Shown here: positions 54,594 through 63,679 of the stretch, piece after piece | How the letters are laid out: the number at the start of each line of letters is the position of its first letter | Numbering within the stretch: the stretch's first letter is position 1 | Assembly (NCBI GenBank): GCA_965249955.1 | Contig: OZ252261.1 | Location: 682,001 to 746,000, forward strand | Length of the DNA: 64,000 nt | Direction: 5' to 3' | From: SB11 sp965249955 | GTDB taxonomy: Bacteria; Bacteroidota; Bacteroidia; UBA8524 | Made by a program: the position numbers and the translations under genes | Notes under the pieces: generated by a model | Databases searched by the model: none | What the model was told of the DNA's origin: nothing | Seen by the model: the letters and a program-made list of their open reading frames with translations, nothing else

Positions 54594-55322
54594 ATGAGAG
54601 ATATGTTTCTTGGCTTACAAGAAACCATGTGTAGTAAGCTAAATACCTTAAGAAAAAATGTTAATCATTCTCCAACAAAAGGAGAAGGTTCTGAAATGGT
54701 CTGGATTAGGTTCTTTGAAAGCTATTTACCCAAAAGATATTCAGTCGCGAAAGGAACTATAATAGACTATGAAGGTCAAACAAGTGATGCAATTGATGTA
54801 ATCATATATGATAGTCAGTACACTCCGTTTATATTTAATGAGGAGTCTGTGAAATACATTCCGGTTGAAAGTGTTTATGCCGTCTTTGAAGCAAAACAAG
54901 AAATTAACAAAGGTTTTCTCGAATATGCTGCAAATAAGGTTCAAAGTGTTCGTGTATTGAATAAGACCACTGCACCAGTTGTGGATAAAGGAATCATAAA
55001 GCCAGCCCCAGCACCATTCAACGTGTTAGGGGGATTTCTATGTCTTGATAATGGTTGGAGTCAATCGATTAATGAAATAAAATCTTTTACTGAATGTTTG
55101 GAGCAACTCACCGGTGAAAAAATGGTTAATATCGGTTGTGTCTTGAATGATAAGTCTTTCATTCATGCTATTGAACCTGATGGTGGGTTAATCACAAGGT
55201 TTAGCACTAATGATGAGACATTAATCTTCTTCTTTCTTAAATTAGTATTGGAGTTACAAAAATTGGGTACAGTTAGACCTATAGACCTTAACAAATACAT
55301 CGACCAACTAAACTCTCAATAA
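54594..55322 (+). CDS. DUF6602-like protein with PD-(D/E)xK residues, candidate effector
   Basis: A 242-residue protein. The ATG at 54594 has a GGAG ribosome site 9 bp upstream and lies 1 bp after the cap3 stop; an earlier ATG at 54567 is possible. Residues 30-105 hold GEGSEMVWIRFFESYLPKRYSVAKG, then SDAIDVIIYDSQ (D68) and YAVFEAKQEI (E99-x-K101), the pattern of a PD-(D/E)xK nuclease core. The rest is alpha/beta. The fourth place in the operon is where CBASS carries its effector. I do not know DUF6602 as a described CBASS effector, so nuclease activity and nucleotide sensing are both inferred. Confidence 0.75.
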   Translation: MRDMFLGLQETMCSKLNTLRKNVNHSPTKGEGSEMVWIRFFESYLPKRYSVAKGTIIDYEGQTSDAIDVIIYDSQYTPFIFNEESVKYIPVESVYAVFEAKQEINKGFLEYAANKVQSVRVLNKTTAPVVDKGIIKPAPAPFNVLGGFLCLDNGWSQSINEIKSFTECLEQLTGEKMVNIGCVLNDKSFIHAIEPDGGLITRFSTNDETLIFFFLKLVLELQKLGTVRPIDLNKYIDQLNSQ

Positions 55323-55323
55323 T

Positions 55324-56397
55324 ATGTCAAAGACCTATTCATACGCACGTAATGGCCTGATAATAGGAGGAGCATGTAATGCCGTAATAAATGCCTTTAA
55401 ACAACTAAGCAAGATTTCCTCAAATGAGCAGGAAAAGTTTGAATGGAGGCAGTTTCTAATTGCTATTGGGAAGGGCTCTGCAATTGGGGGGCTTACTGGA
55501 TTAGCTATTGGCGCTATTGCTGATTTTGAGAACTCCCTTGAGGAGCCTTTAGATACAGATGCTTTCTTAGTGGGAATGGTAAATCAACTTAGGCTAAACA
55601 AAAACGATATTATCTACAAAGAATTATGTTTTGTAGCTGATAGGATAATTGAATGTCTCAAAAATAAGTTTGGTGAAAAAATAGCTGGTGAACCATTTCG
55701 AATAGGGTCAACAGAAAAGGGAACTGCTTTAAATTTTGATTTTGATGTTGATGTAAGTGTATCATTCAAGCCGGGTAGTTTCAATTCTACAAGAGAGATG
55801 TTTTACAGCGTACTGGAAGAAATTGAAGCCTATGTGGGGCTTTATGAAATAGTTAGAGTTAGGGACCAAAAGAAGTCAATAGGTGTAATAGTTAATATTC
55901 AAGGTGAAGAATATAAAATTGATGTGGTTCCCTGCAAGCTTACTAACGTAGGAAAAAATACATCGGGTTATCTATTTGTAAATAGTTCTTCCTATTTCTC
56001 AGACAATTCAAGTTATACAAAAACAGATACGAAACTCCTAAGTAGCCAAAAGCTAACAGAAACGCAGAAGAGGCTTGTTATTACTTTGAAAAACTGGAAA
56101 ACACATAATAATATTCCAATAAGTGGCTTTCTCATTGAGAATTTAGTATTAGAGTCTTATAAGCACAATAAAAATAGGATTCCTAAGAATTTTACACAAA
56201 AGCTCATAATGGTACTTGACTATACAGCAACATATCTGGATGTTAAAACAATAAGAAGTATAGAGAACACCAACAATGTACTTAATGATTTATCAATAGA
56301 AAATATGAGCATTATAATGAACTCATGTAAAACGATTCTTAAAGATTATGAATATCAGCCCAATACGGTAGTAAACTATTTTGGAGTTCTAGAATAA
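55324..56397 (+). CDS. Second nucleotidyltransferase with N-terminal glycine-rich hydrophobic segment
   Basis: A 357-residue protein, 1 bp after the DUF6602 gene. Residues 10-66 contain two hydrophobic stretches, the second strongly glycine-rich (IAIGKGSAIGGLTGLAIGAIADF), which may be a membrane or oligomer segment. The NTase core has G128-S129 in RIGSTEKGT, D141 and D143 in NFDFDVDVSV, and D200 in YKIDVVPCKL, at the same spacing as the first CD-NTase. A helical part follows. The active-site residues are intact, so it is probably a working enzyme. Its product or target is unknown; it could make a second signal, modify RNA or proteins, or act as effector. Confidence 0.85.
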   Translation: MSKTYSYARNGLIIGGACNAVINAFKQLSKISSNEQEKFEWRQFLIAIGKGSAIGGLTGLAIGAIADFENSLEEPLDTDAFLVGMVNQLRLNKNDIIYKELCFVADRIIECLKNKFGEKIAGEPFRIGSTEKGTALNFDFDVDVSVSFKPGSFNSTREMFYSVLEEIEAYVGLYEIVRVRDQKKSIGVIVNIQGEEYKIDVVPCKLTNVGKNTSGYLFVNSSSYFSDNSSYTKTDTKLLSSQKLTETQKRLVITLKNWKTHNNIPISGFLIENLVLESYKHNKNRIPKNFTQKLIMVLDYTATYLDVKTIRSIENTNNVLNDLSIENMSIIMNSCKTILKDYEYQPNTVVNYFGVLE

Positions 56398-56487
56398 AAA
56401 CAACCCCTCTAAAATAATCCCCCCTTTCTCCCCCCACCCTGCATCAGCAACACTTCAGTCATACATTCTTTATAAATCAATAATCGT

Positions 56488-57381
56488 ATGACAACAGAAC
56501 AAAAACAACGAAAAGACGTGTATCAGATTGTTACTGAACACGTCATCTCATTTTTGGAATAGGGTATTGTTCCCTGGCGGGTATCGTGGGTGAATAACGG
56601 TATTCCCCGCAATGTGGTTACAAGAAAACCGTATCGGGGAGCGAATGTTCCCCTGCTATCGGTCTATGGGTTTGACCATAACCTATTTGTCTCGGAGCAG
56701 CAGCTACATAACTTGGGTGGAACGGTTAAAAAAGACGAACGGCATGTGCTTTCTACCTATTGGGAAAGGAAGGATGCTACGGACGGAAGCGGTGAAAAGC
56801 GGCCTTTGTTACGGTATGAGAAGGTGTACAACCTTTCGCAATGTGACGGTATTGCTGTATCCGGTATTGATGATGTGGAAGTGCCGCACAAGCCACTGCT
56901 TGAATGCAAGAACTTAGTGAAAGCTATGCCCAACACCCCTCGCATTGAGTACACAGGAAGGTCAGCCGATTATGTAGAGGCTGATGACATAGTAATAATG
57001 CCTTCCTCTACGGAGTACACATCACCGGAACTATTTTACTTTGACTTGTTCCGTATGCTTATTCATTCTACGGGGCATACACTTCGGCTTGACCGTAAGG
57101 AGTTGGCAGATCGGGAGCCTGTGTTTTCCCGCGAAGCATTAATCGCTGACATCGGGGCACATTACCAGTGTTTTCATGCAGGGGTGACGGGATTATTGGC
57201 ACTACCTGACACAAGCCATCTGTATGGGTGGATAGAACGGTTTACCGATGATGCCCGGTTGTTTATGTTTGCGTGTTCGCAAGCGCAGAAAGCGGTGGAC
57301 TATATCTTAAACACCACTCAATCTTCCCAAGCAGCCAACCAGTCGCACCAAGAATCTACTTCGAGTGAAAATCAAGAATGA
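56488..57381 (+). pseudogene. ArdC-type antirestriction protein, nonsense-mutated and active-site degenerate
   Basis: The ATG at 56488 opens MTTEQKQRKDVYQIVTEHVI and reads FLE then TAG (56560-56562) then GIVPWRVSWVNNGIPRNVVTRKPYRGANV in the same frame. The family normally has a sense codon there (LE-x-GxxPWR). The rest is the ArdC N-terminal DNA-binding domain and zincin-like domain up to 57381. In the metallopeptidase site, the expected HExxH reads R-M-L-I-H (57052-57066), losing the first histidine and the glutamate, although STGHTLRLDR follows normally. An internal start at 56590 could give a 263-residue product. ArdC protects incoming DNA from restriction. Confidence 0.75.
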
Positions 57382-57458
57382 GACAATTTTAAAGTCCGAT
57401 GAAAGTCAGGCTTTTTTTGTGTGGCCTTTAATTTACTGTCGTTTAGAATAATATTATA

Positions 57459-57532
57459 GTGATTTAATACCCTCAAAGGAACGTAAAAGCACTATTCTAA
57501 AAAATTAGTGCCTTTACGAAGTGATTTAATAC
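57459..57532. repeat. 12-bp direct repeats flanking a hairpin at the end of the LamG gene
   Basis: GTGATTTAATAC occurs at 57459-57470 and 57521-57532. Between them CGTAAAAGCACTA (57482-57494) pairs with TAGTGCCTTTACG (57506-57518), 12 of 13 bases. The second direct repeat overlaps the stop codon of the gene at 57526. The hairpin probably terminates that gene; the flanking repeats are unexplained. Confidence 0.6.
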
Positions 57533-60500
57533 GTATCTTTAAAATACTCATAAATCTGTGCCACCTCTTGTTCAGAAATTACCCTGTCATACCCCATTAC
57601 AACTGGTATCTGGCCTTTCCATTGCTGAACGCTACCATACCACCCAATACGTTTTAATGGTGAATTTAAATACCCTATTGATACATTAGATATATGAATT
57701 AATTCTCCATCCACATAAAGTTTTATTTCCCCAGCTTTTACAGTAAAGGCAACATGATAAAATTTGGAAAGATCGGTAAGGATTTTTTGAGTAATGTTTG
57801 CGGAATTTCCATCAACGCTTACATTAGCTATAGAACCATTCAAATATACTGTAGGTGTGTAATATGTCCCTATCCCATAAAGCCTCACTAGTTGAAGACT
57901 CGAGCCACCACCATCGGGACCTATTATCCCTAAGTTGTATTGCCCGTTTGCATTGGGCACTCCCCCTACTTTAAAAACCGTATAAAAAGAGAATTCTGTT
58001 TTGTTTAATAACCAGGTATTGGCAAAAGGCATTTGATCATTCGAGCCATCAAAATATAAAGAGTTATTATAGTACCCAGATGTGGTACTACCGGGTGATG
58101 CAAATCCGGATAGTGTAGCATCGTTACCATTACCGCTTAAATCTGTTACTATATTCCCCGAACTTGGATAGAAGCTGGGGCTTGCATCCCAAAACATCAT
58201 TTTCAGGTTGCCGGTAGGCCATGCAGGGCCAGAGATAACGACAGGTTTTTCATCAAGATTAAGTAACCCGTTTGCGTTTTCTGCATCCACTTTGTAGCGG
58301 TGATAAATGGTATCCCCGTCTTCATCAACCGTATCCAAACTACTCACCGTATAATTCATAGTCTGATTAGAAGCTACCTCATATACTTTTTGCCAATTAC
58401 CGCTTGATGTCATTTTGTACAGATAGTACTTACCATTATACGTTGTGGGTTCCCAGCTTAATTCAATATTGGCAATTTGAGCCGGAGGTGAGGTAAAATT
58501 ATTTACAATAAATGTAAGTTCGGGAGCTTCGGGGTTAATATTATCAACCACTCTTCCTTCCACAATGTTCGACGGAAGAGAAGGGATATACTCGGTCTGA
58601 TCCAATTCATTGGTTATTTCCCTTAAAGCTACCAATCGGTAATAAATAGTTTCACCAAAGAGTGGAAAATCAAGGTCTGAAAAATCATCAACCACACCTT
58701 CAGCATAATCTGTTATGTCAATTTCACTTGCCAGTTGCATCAGGCTCACCGAAGCTGCTGCTTCAATGTCAGTAGTACGGTAAATAGCTACTTTTTTTAT
58801 GTTCTCATCAGGATGATAAGGGTTGATATAAAATCGTACTCTAGGATTAATTGATGAATACGGATCGGCTAACACCGTTTCTATTTTCCTTAGATAAGGA
58901 GCATCGGCAGGCATAGCATTTACCAAGCGTATGGGACCGGCAATATCGCTTCGTTCACCAATTACCATCTCCCTTGATATCTCACGGACAAAGTAGAAGT
59001 AAGTGCTTTTTGCAGCCCCGTCTAACGTATAGTCTGTAAACCGTAACTTATCTACTGAGTTTTCCGTAAACTTAACTGCAAAAGGATATGGATTAAAGGG
59101 CAGGTCAGTGGCACTTAAACGTTGTCCTTTTTCATTTCTTATAACAGGCAGAATATTCAGCGTTTGTATAATACCTCCGGCCTGTTTTGCAAATGCATAT
59201 ACAATAGGTTCCGGTGTAACCGGTGTAAAAATAAAATTGATTGTCGCCCGAACTGCTTCTTGGATGTCCTCCACAGCAGTTGCACCATTTAAGATATCTG
59301 TTTTAAAGATATTTGGCAGTCTGTAACCGTCGTACTCCTTAAATTCTCCCAAATGGTTAGTGTCGTCATCAAATATTACATTGACAAGATCATTAAACCG
59401 TTCGTGCTGATATTGATTAGTTTCAAGATCTTCAATAGCATTGTAAATCTGCACCACTACCTCCGGTTCATAAATAGCTGACAGTATCTCAAAATCTGAT
59501 GCCCTATAAAATGCCAGGGAAAACGGGTCCCCATCAACTATATCCACATCTAATGTGTAAGATGATTTACCAAAAGTATCCGGCCTTGTTGCGAATGCAG
59601 AGCCAACGGGTGCCTGCGGTTTAACAGGAGAGCGTTTGTTTATACCGACTAAACCTGCCGGGATAGAAATGCCCGATTTTGCTTCGGGGGTGAGCGTTGT
59701 ATCAATAGACCGAAGCGCTATTAAACTATCCTTTTTTACAATTCCTTGGGCAGGTAAAAGAGTTGTACGGTCAAATCCGTTTAGCGGCTCGTTATCAATA
59801 TAGACCTTATATCCCGGGTGAAAATTCACATCAATACCTATTCCTGTAGTAATAGGGTTGTTTGCAAAATCAGGATCGTACACCCAAATAATAAGAGGGT
59901 TTTGTGATTCAATAGCCCAGACCTGTAGATCCTTCTTTTCAGTTCCATTAGTAATTCTTGCAGTCCCTTTGTACCAAGTAACCTGTTCAGTGTCTTTTTG
60001 AGGGTGATCAGCCAACGTGGCGCTGTCAAAAGTTACTTTATACAAGCCATTGATTGGTTCTGCACCTGGGTCGGTAATAATTTCAGCAGCGCCAAATATT
60101 CCCCCGAAATAGTTTGTTACCGTTTTTCCATCAACTGTTTCCGTCTCACTGTGGTTGGAATGGTCAACAAGTGTGATAGTTTTATTTAGTAAACTCCAAT
60201 TTACCTCGTTGGCTAAGTTTTCTACAATCTGAAATCGTTGGCCCACTTTGGGAATAAGTTTTTTGGGCGAACTCTTAAATAAAGATTTGTTATCAGGATC
60301 ACCTATTTTTGATGGCTCTGTGATAGGTTTAACCTTGAACACGGGACCGTTTGTGCCCGTTGTTATATCAACCACAACAAACCGTTCTTTTTCAGCTGAA
60401 AAGAGGCTTCCGATAAACTTAGGAAAATCAGCAGACAAAATTGCGGGCGATACAGTTTCCGAGGGAGAAGAACTTGCTACTTGAAATGACTTTGTGTAAA

Positions 60501-63500
60501 CATTTATAAATTCACCTTCGTTCAACGAAGTAATACTTTCAATTTCACCCTGAACGATTTGTGGTAACAAAGGTCTGAAGTAAAATTCAAGGGCATTCGC
60601 TGTTTGATACGCTATTTTTTGGGTATGATTCCATTCAAAAGTTACCCTCGTAAACGAATTATCTCCCCCGGGATTAGCTATTTCACGTTGATCTAACTCA
60701 CTTTGCTCCGCTACTGTTGTAAAAAGTAAGTTCTCTTCTTTTTGAATATAATGGGCATTTACATTGTGGGGAGGTTTTAGTGATAAAAACTCATTAAAAA
60801 CTGTTTCATCGGTGGTGGTTTCAGCACTAGTTCCCGACGACCGTGCAAAAAGGTTAATGCCATACACAGCATACTTGTGTACCCCGCTTTCGGTTTCCGC
60901 ATGTGTATATACCTTTAATCCGGAATCCGGGGCAGGTATGGTTTCACTCACGTTTCCTGATGGCCCATAATCTGTGTACTCCGCATCGCTAATGATTTCA
61001 GGAATGCGATAGGTGCTTTCCGAGGTTTCTTTGTACTCAACGCCATGCATTACAGCAGTTGGGATTTCAGAAACATCAAACGTTATTGATGCAGCAAATG
61101 ACTCAAAAAAGTCTTCAAATGGAATTTCATAATCGTATTTATCCCGGTAAATATTTATGTATCGAACAGGATCGAATTTTCCATAACCGTCCTCATTTAA
61201 AACCCCTTTTTCTACCTCAGGGTCCATCTCATCAAATCCATAGGTCACCTGACTTATCTTAGGCTGTATGGGGATTCTGTAGTCTTGCTTATCTGTGGGG
61301 AGGGACATATAAATGTGGTCCCTTAAATTTGCTTGCTGAAACGGGTATTCAGTCAGCATTTCAGGGGCGGTTCTGTACACAGCGATGTAGACATATTTTT
61401 GCCCCTGATTATCAAAAATATCAATATGGCCTAACCCCAATATACGGGCAATATGATAGTCAAGGGCAGCAAGGTTTAAGCTATCCAGGTAGCTAATGGT
61501 TATCTTCGAAGTATCGTCATTATCCAAAGAGTTTAAAACCGCCTCAGCTTTTGTATCGCTAATACTTAGGTTCAGGTATTGAGTTACTCCCGTCTTGATC
61601 CCGTTTGTATCAGACCACTTGTCCTGGTAATTCTGCAATTTTGTAGTTATTCCGTCATTAAATCGCGGCCATTGGTTATCAATTGCAGATGGGGTGTCGT
61701 AATCCAAGCGGTCATATGCATCATCATCTGTCAATGTTAATCCAAAATCCCCTACTAAATCCCAAGAGGCTCTTGAAAGAATAAAGTCGTTATAGGTTTC
61801 CAATTTTATCAGGCTTGGATAACCGTCCTGATATTGAATCCTGAAATACCTGATGTTTTCCCCCACCTGTCTTCTTGTTATCGGTGTGCCTGTGTACGTT
61901 AACCGTGAGGTAATTTGAAGATCGTCCGGGTTTTCCGAATCGGGTTGGCGAATAACTTCATAATTTAATATTGCCGTTGAGCTATCATTTTGAATCTCAA
62001 ACTCCCCTGCAAACATTAATTTATTTTCCACTTCTATTTCCAATACCCCGCCTGCGTAGGCTTGAATAAAATGGAGTGTTTTGCTAATTGGATCATGAAT
62101 TATCGAATCGTATAACGTTTCGTCTAAAAAGCGTATAACTACCGTATTACTAAATGAGCCTGAAGAAGTGGTTGTTGATTTAAATATTTCCCAAATTCTA
62201 CCATTATTGGTGTTTACATTTTGGGGAACATCTAATGAGAAATCTATCTCAATAATTACCGGATTAACATAAGGGGTTTTGTATATCTTTACGTAATCGT
62301 CTTCTTTGCTGTAAGCTATATCTGTGTAATATGGCCCGGTTGAGTTTGCTAAGTCTCCCTTAGGTAAATGATTTTCACCCAATTCCTTTAATAAACCCCA
62401 TCGCAAATGGATACCTTCTAATATTCCCGCAACGTCATCTGTATTGTCGGAGCCACAGGCTTGCAAGTAAATATATGATGATTGCAAAACAGGGTTTTTA
62501 AAACCCGGAGAGGATGCACCGCTGCAAATTGTAGGTAAGCTATATGTTAATTCTGCAAATATGCTTTGTATTTGCCGTAAGGGAGCTTTTAATTCTTCGT
62601 ATTCGCCCGGTAAAACGTCCCACGTATTGAAGTTGGAGGATATTATTCCCAGCATTCGTGTAATATCATTTGCAGTGGTGCAGGGGTAGCTTTCCGACAG
62701 ATTATAGGTAATGCCTTGTGATAGTAAAAACGTCTGTAACGTTAAAAAATAATCCGAAAGCGCGGTTTCAAGCAAGTCCGCCATATTTTTTTCCGGCGTG
62801 CTTAAACTTGCATACTGTGCAAATATTTTACAAATGCAGGAGGCTGTCGGGGCGAAGTCTTCACCTAAGATTCCCAGTCCTTCCCACGATGGGTTGCTTT
62901 CATCACCACAGGGGTTGAGACCTGAAATATTTAATGAACTTTTTAAATCCTCTAGCTCACTCTTATAATCATCAAAAGCAGTATCAAAATCCGTTTTTAA
63001 TGTCGAATTGGTAACCCTACTTTGATTTTCAGTGATAAACCGGATTAAAACACTTAATGCTCCCGTGTTTTCACAAGGTGTTAATGTCGGATAGTATATC
63101 CTCCCCTCGCCATACCCCAAGTGTTCTGCTAATGCATTGGCTGCATCAAAAAGATCAGATAAATAACTACCGTTTAACTTATTATTATAGGCGTCCAGCT
63201 GATCTTGAGACATCTGTTCAGTTAGCAAACCAATTGAACATATACAACGGGACATTGCTGAAAACTCGGTATAGAAGTCACGTGGTTTGGGTTCACCTTT
63301 CCAATACAAAAATGTTAAATGTATTGTGCCTGAATAAGCTGGTTCGCTCTCTGTAGTAACTGGAAAGGAAATGTTTTTAACACCCTCTGCAGTAGTAAAC
63401 GAAAATGAATCAGACTGATTCGAAGCTACCGGGGAATTGGGATTGCTTGTTGTTACAGTAAAACTTGCCGCTTTTGTGTCTGAACCGGCAGCCTCTATTT

Positions 63501-63654
63501 CTAAAATTTCTGCGTTTGGGCTTATAACGTGACCGGGGTACAAGGTCCAGTTATAAATTTTATTAACCCCGGCAACAGAAGATGAAAGTTGTATTGAATT
63601 ACCCGTATTATCCCCTTCATAATACAGTGTAATTAACTTAATATTATGCTTCAT
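57526..63654 (-). CDS. Very large protein with FN3-like and C-terminal LamG (concanavalin-type) domains
   Basis: A 2,042-residue protein. The N-terminal ~130 residues are beta-rich. Two related helical segments follow with CICSIG/CICKIF cysteine pairs (~135-385). The middle ~900 residues have no recognised domain. FN3-like strands occur near 1,550-1,830 (ANIELSWEPTTYNGKYYLYKMTSSGNWQKVYEV). The last ~200 residues are a LamG-type domain (NLKMMFWDASPSFYPSSGNIVTDLSGNGNDATLSG ... FTVKAGEIKLYVDGELIHI). There is no signal peptide and no T9SS tail, unusual for such a protein. It could be a structural or fibre component of a phage-like or injection particle; this is a guess. Confidence 0.65.
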   Translation of the reverse strand: MKHNIKLITLYYEGDNTGNSIQLSSSVAGVNKIYNWTLYPGHVISPNAEILEIEAAGSDTKAASFTVTTSNPNSPVASNQSDSFSFTTAEGVKNISFPVTTESEPAYSGTIHLTFLYWKGEPKPRDFYTEFSAMSRCICSIGLLTEQMSQDQLDAYNNKLNGSYLSDLFDAANALAEHLGYGEGRIYYPTLTPCENTGALSVLIRFITENQSRVTNSTLKTDFDTAFDDYKSELEDLKSSLNISGLNPCGDESNPSWEGLGILGEDFAPTASCICKIFAQYASLSTPEKNMADLLETALSDYFLTLQTFLLSQGITYNLSESYPCTTANDITRMLGIISSNFNTWDVLPGEYEELKAPLRQIQSIFAELTYSLPTICSGASSPGFKNPVLQSSYIYLQACGSDNTDDVAGILEGIHLRWGLLKELGENHLPKGDLANSTGPYYTDIAYSKEDDYVKIYKTPYVNPVIIEIDFSLDVPQNVNTNNGRIWEIFKSTTTSSGSFSNTVVIRFLDETLYDSIIHDPISKTLHFIQAYAGGVLEIEVENKLMFAGEFEIQNDSSTAILNYEVIRQPDSENPDDLQITSRLTYTGTPITRRQVGENIRYFRIQYQDGYPSLIKLETYNDFILSRASWDLVGDFGLTLTDDDAYDRLDYDTPSAIDNQWPRFNDGITTKLQNYQDKWSDTNGIKTGVTQYLNLSISDTKAEAVLNSLDNDDTSKITISYLDSLNLAALDYHIARILGLGHIDIFDNQGQKYVYIAVYRTAPEMLTEYPFQQANLRDHIYMSLPTDKQDYRIPIQPKISQVTYGFDEMDPEVEKGVLNEDGYGKFDPVRYINIYRDKYDYEIPFEDFFESFAASITFDVSEIPTAVMHGVEYKETSESTYRIPEIISDAEYTDYGPSGNVSETIPAPDSGLKVYTHAETESGVHKYAVYGINLFARSSGTSAETTTDETVFNEFLSLKPPHNVNAHYIQKEENLLFTTVAEQSELDQREIANPGGDNSFTRVTFEWNHTQKIAYQTANALEFYFRPLLPQIVQGEIESITSLNEGEFINVYTKSFQVASSSPSETVSPAILSADFPKFIGSLFSAEKERFVVVDITTGTNGPVFKVKPITEPSKIGDPDNKSLFKSSPKKLIPKVGQRFQIVENLANEVNWSLLNKTITLVDHSNHSETETVDGKTVTNYFGGIFGAAEIITDPGAEPINGLYKVTFDSATLADHPQKDTEQVTWYKGTARITNGTEKKDLQVWAIESQNPLIIWVYDPDFANNPITTGIGIDVNFHPGYKVYIDNEPLNGFDRTTLLPAQGIVKKDSLIALRSIDTTLTPEAKSGISIPAGLVGINKRSPVKPQAPVGSAFATRPDTFGKSSYTLDVDIVDGDPFSLAFYRASDFEILSAIYEPEVVVQIYNAIEDLETNQYQHERFNDLVNVIFDDDTNHLGEFKEYDGYRLPNIFKTDILNGATAVEDIQEAVRATINFIFTPVTPEPIVYAFAKQAGGIIQTLNILPVIRNEKGQRLSATDLPFNPYPFAVKFTENSVDKLRFTDYTLDGAAKSTYFYFVREISREMVIGERSDIAGPIRLVNAMPADAPYLRKIETVLADPYSSINPRVRFYINPYHPDENIKKVAIYRTTDIEAAASVSLMQLASEIDITDYAEGVVDDFSDLDFPLFGETIYYRLVALREITNELDQTEYIPSLPSNIVEGRVVDNINPEAPELTFIVNNFTSPPAQIANIELSWEPTTYNGKYYLYKMTSSGNWQKVYEVASNQTMNYTVSSLDTVDEDGDTIYHRYKVDAENANGLLNLDEKPVVISGPAWPTGNLKMMFWDASPSFYPSSGNIVTDLSGNGNDATLSGFASPGSTTSGYYNNSLYFDGSNDQMPFANTWLLNKTEFSFYTVFKVGGVPNANGQYNLGIIGPDGGGSSLQLVRLYGIGTYYTPTVYLNGSIANVSVDGNSANITQKILTDLSKFYHVAFTVKAGEIKLYVDGELIHISNVSIGYLNSPLKRIGWYGSVQQWKGQIPVVMGYDRVISEQEVAQIYEYFKDTY

Positions 63655-63679
63655 TATATTTATAAATATTTATAGTCAG

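Noticed and set aside
15324..57532. The word ACGAAGTGAT(A/T)TA occurs near 15328, 32682 and 57517.
   Set aside because: Only ~13 bases are shared, the flanks differ, and the three places have nothing else in common; chance in AT-rich DNA is likely.
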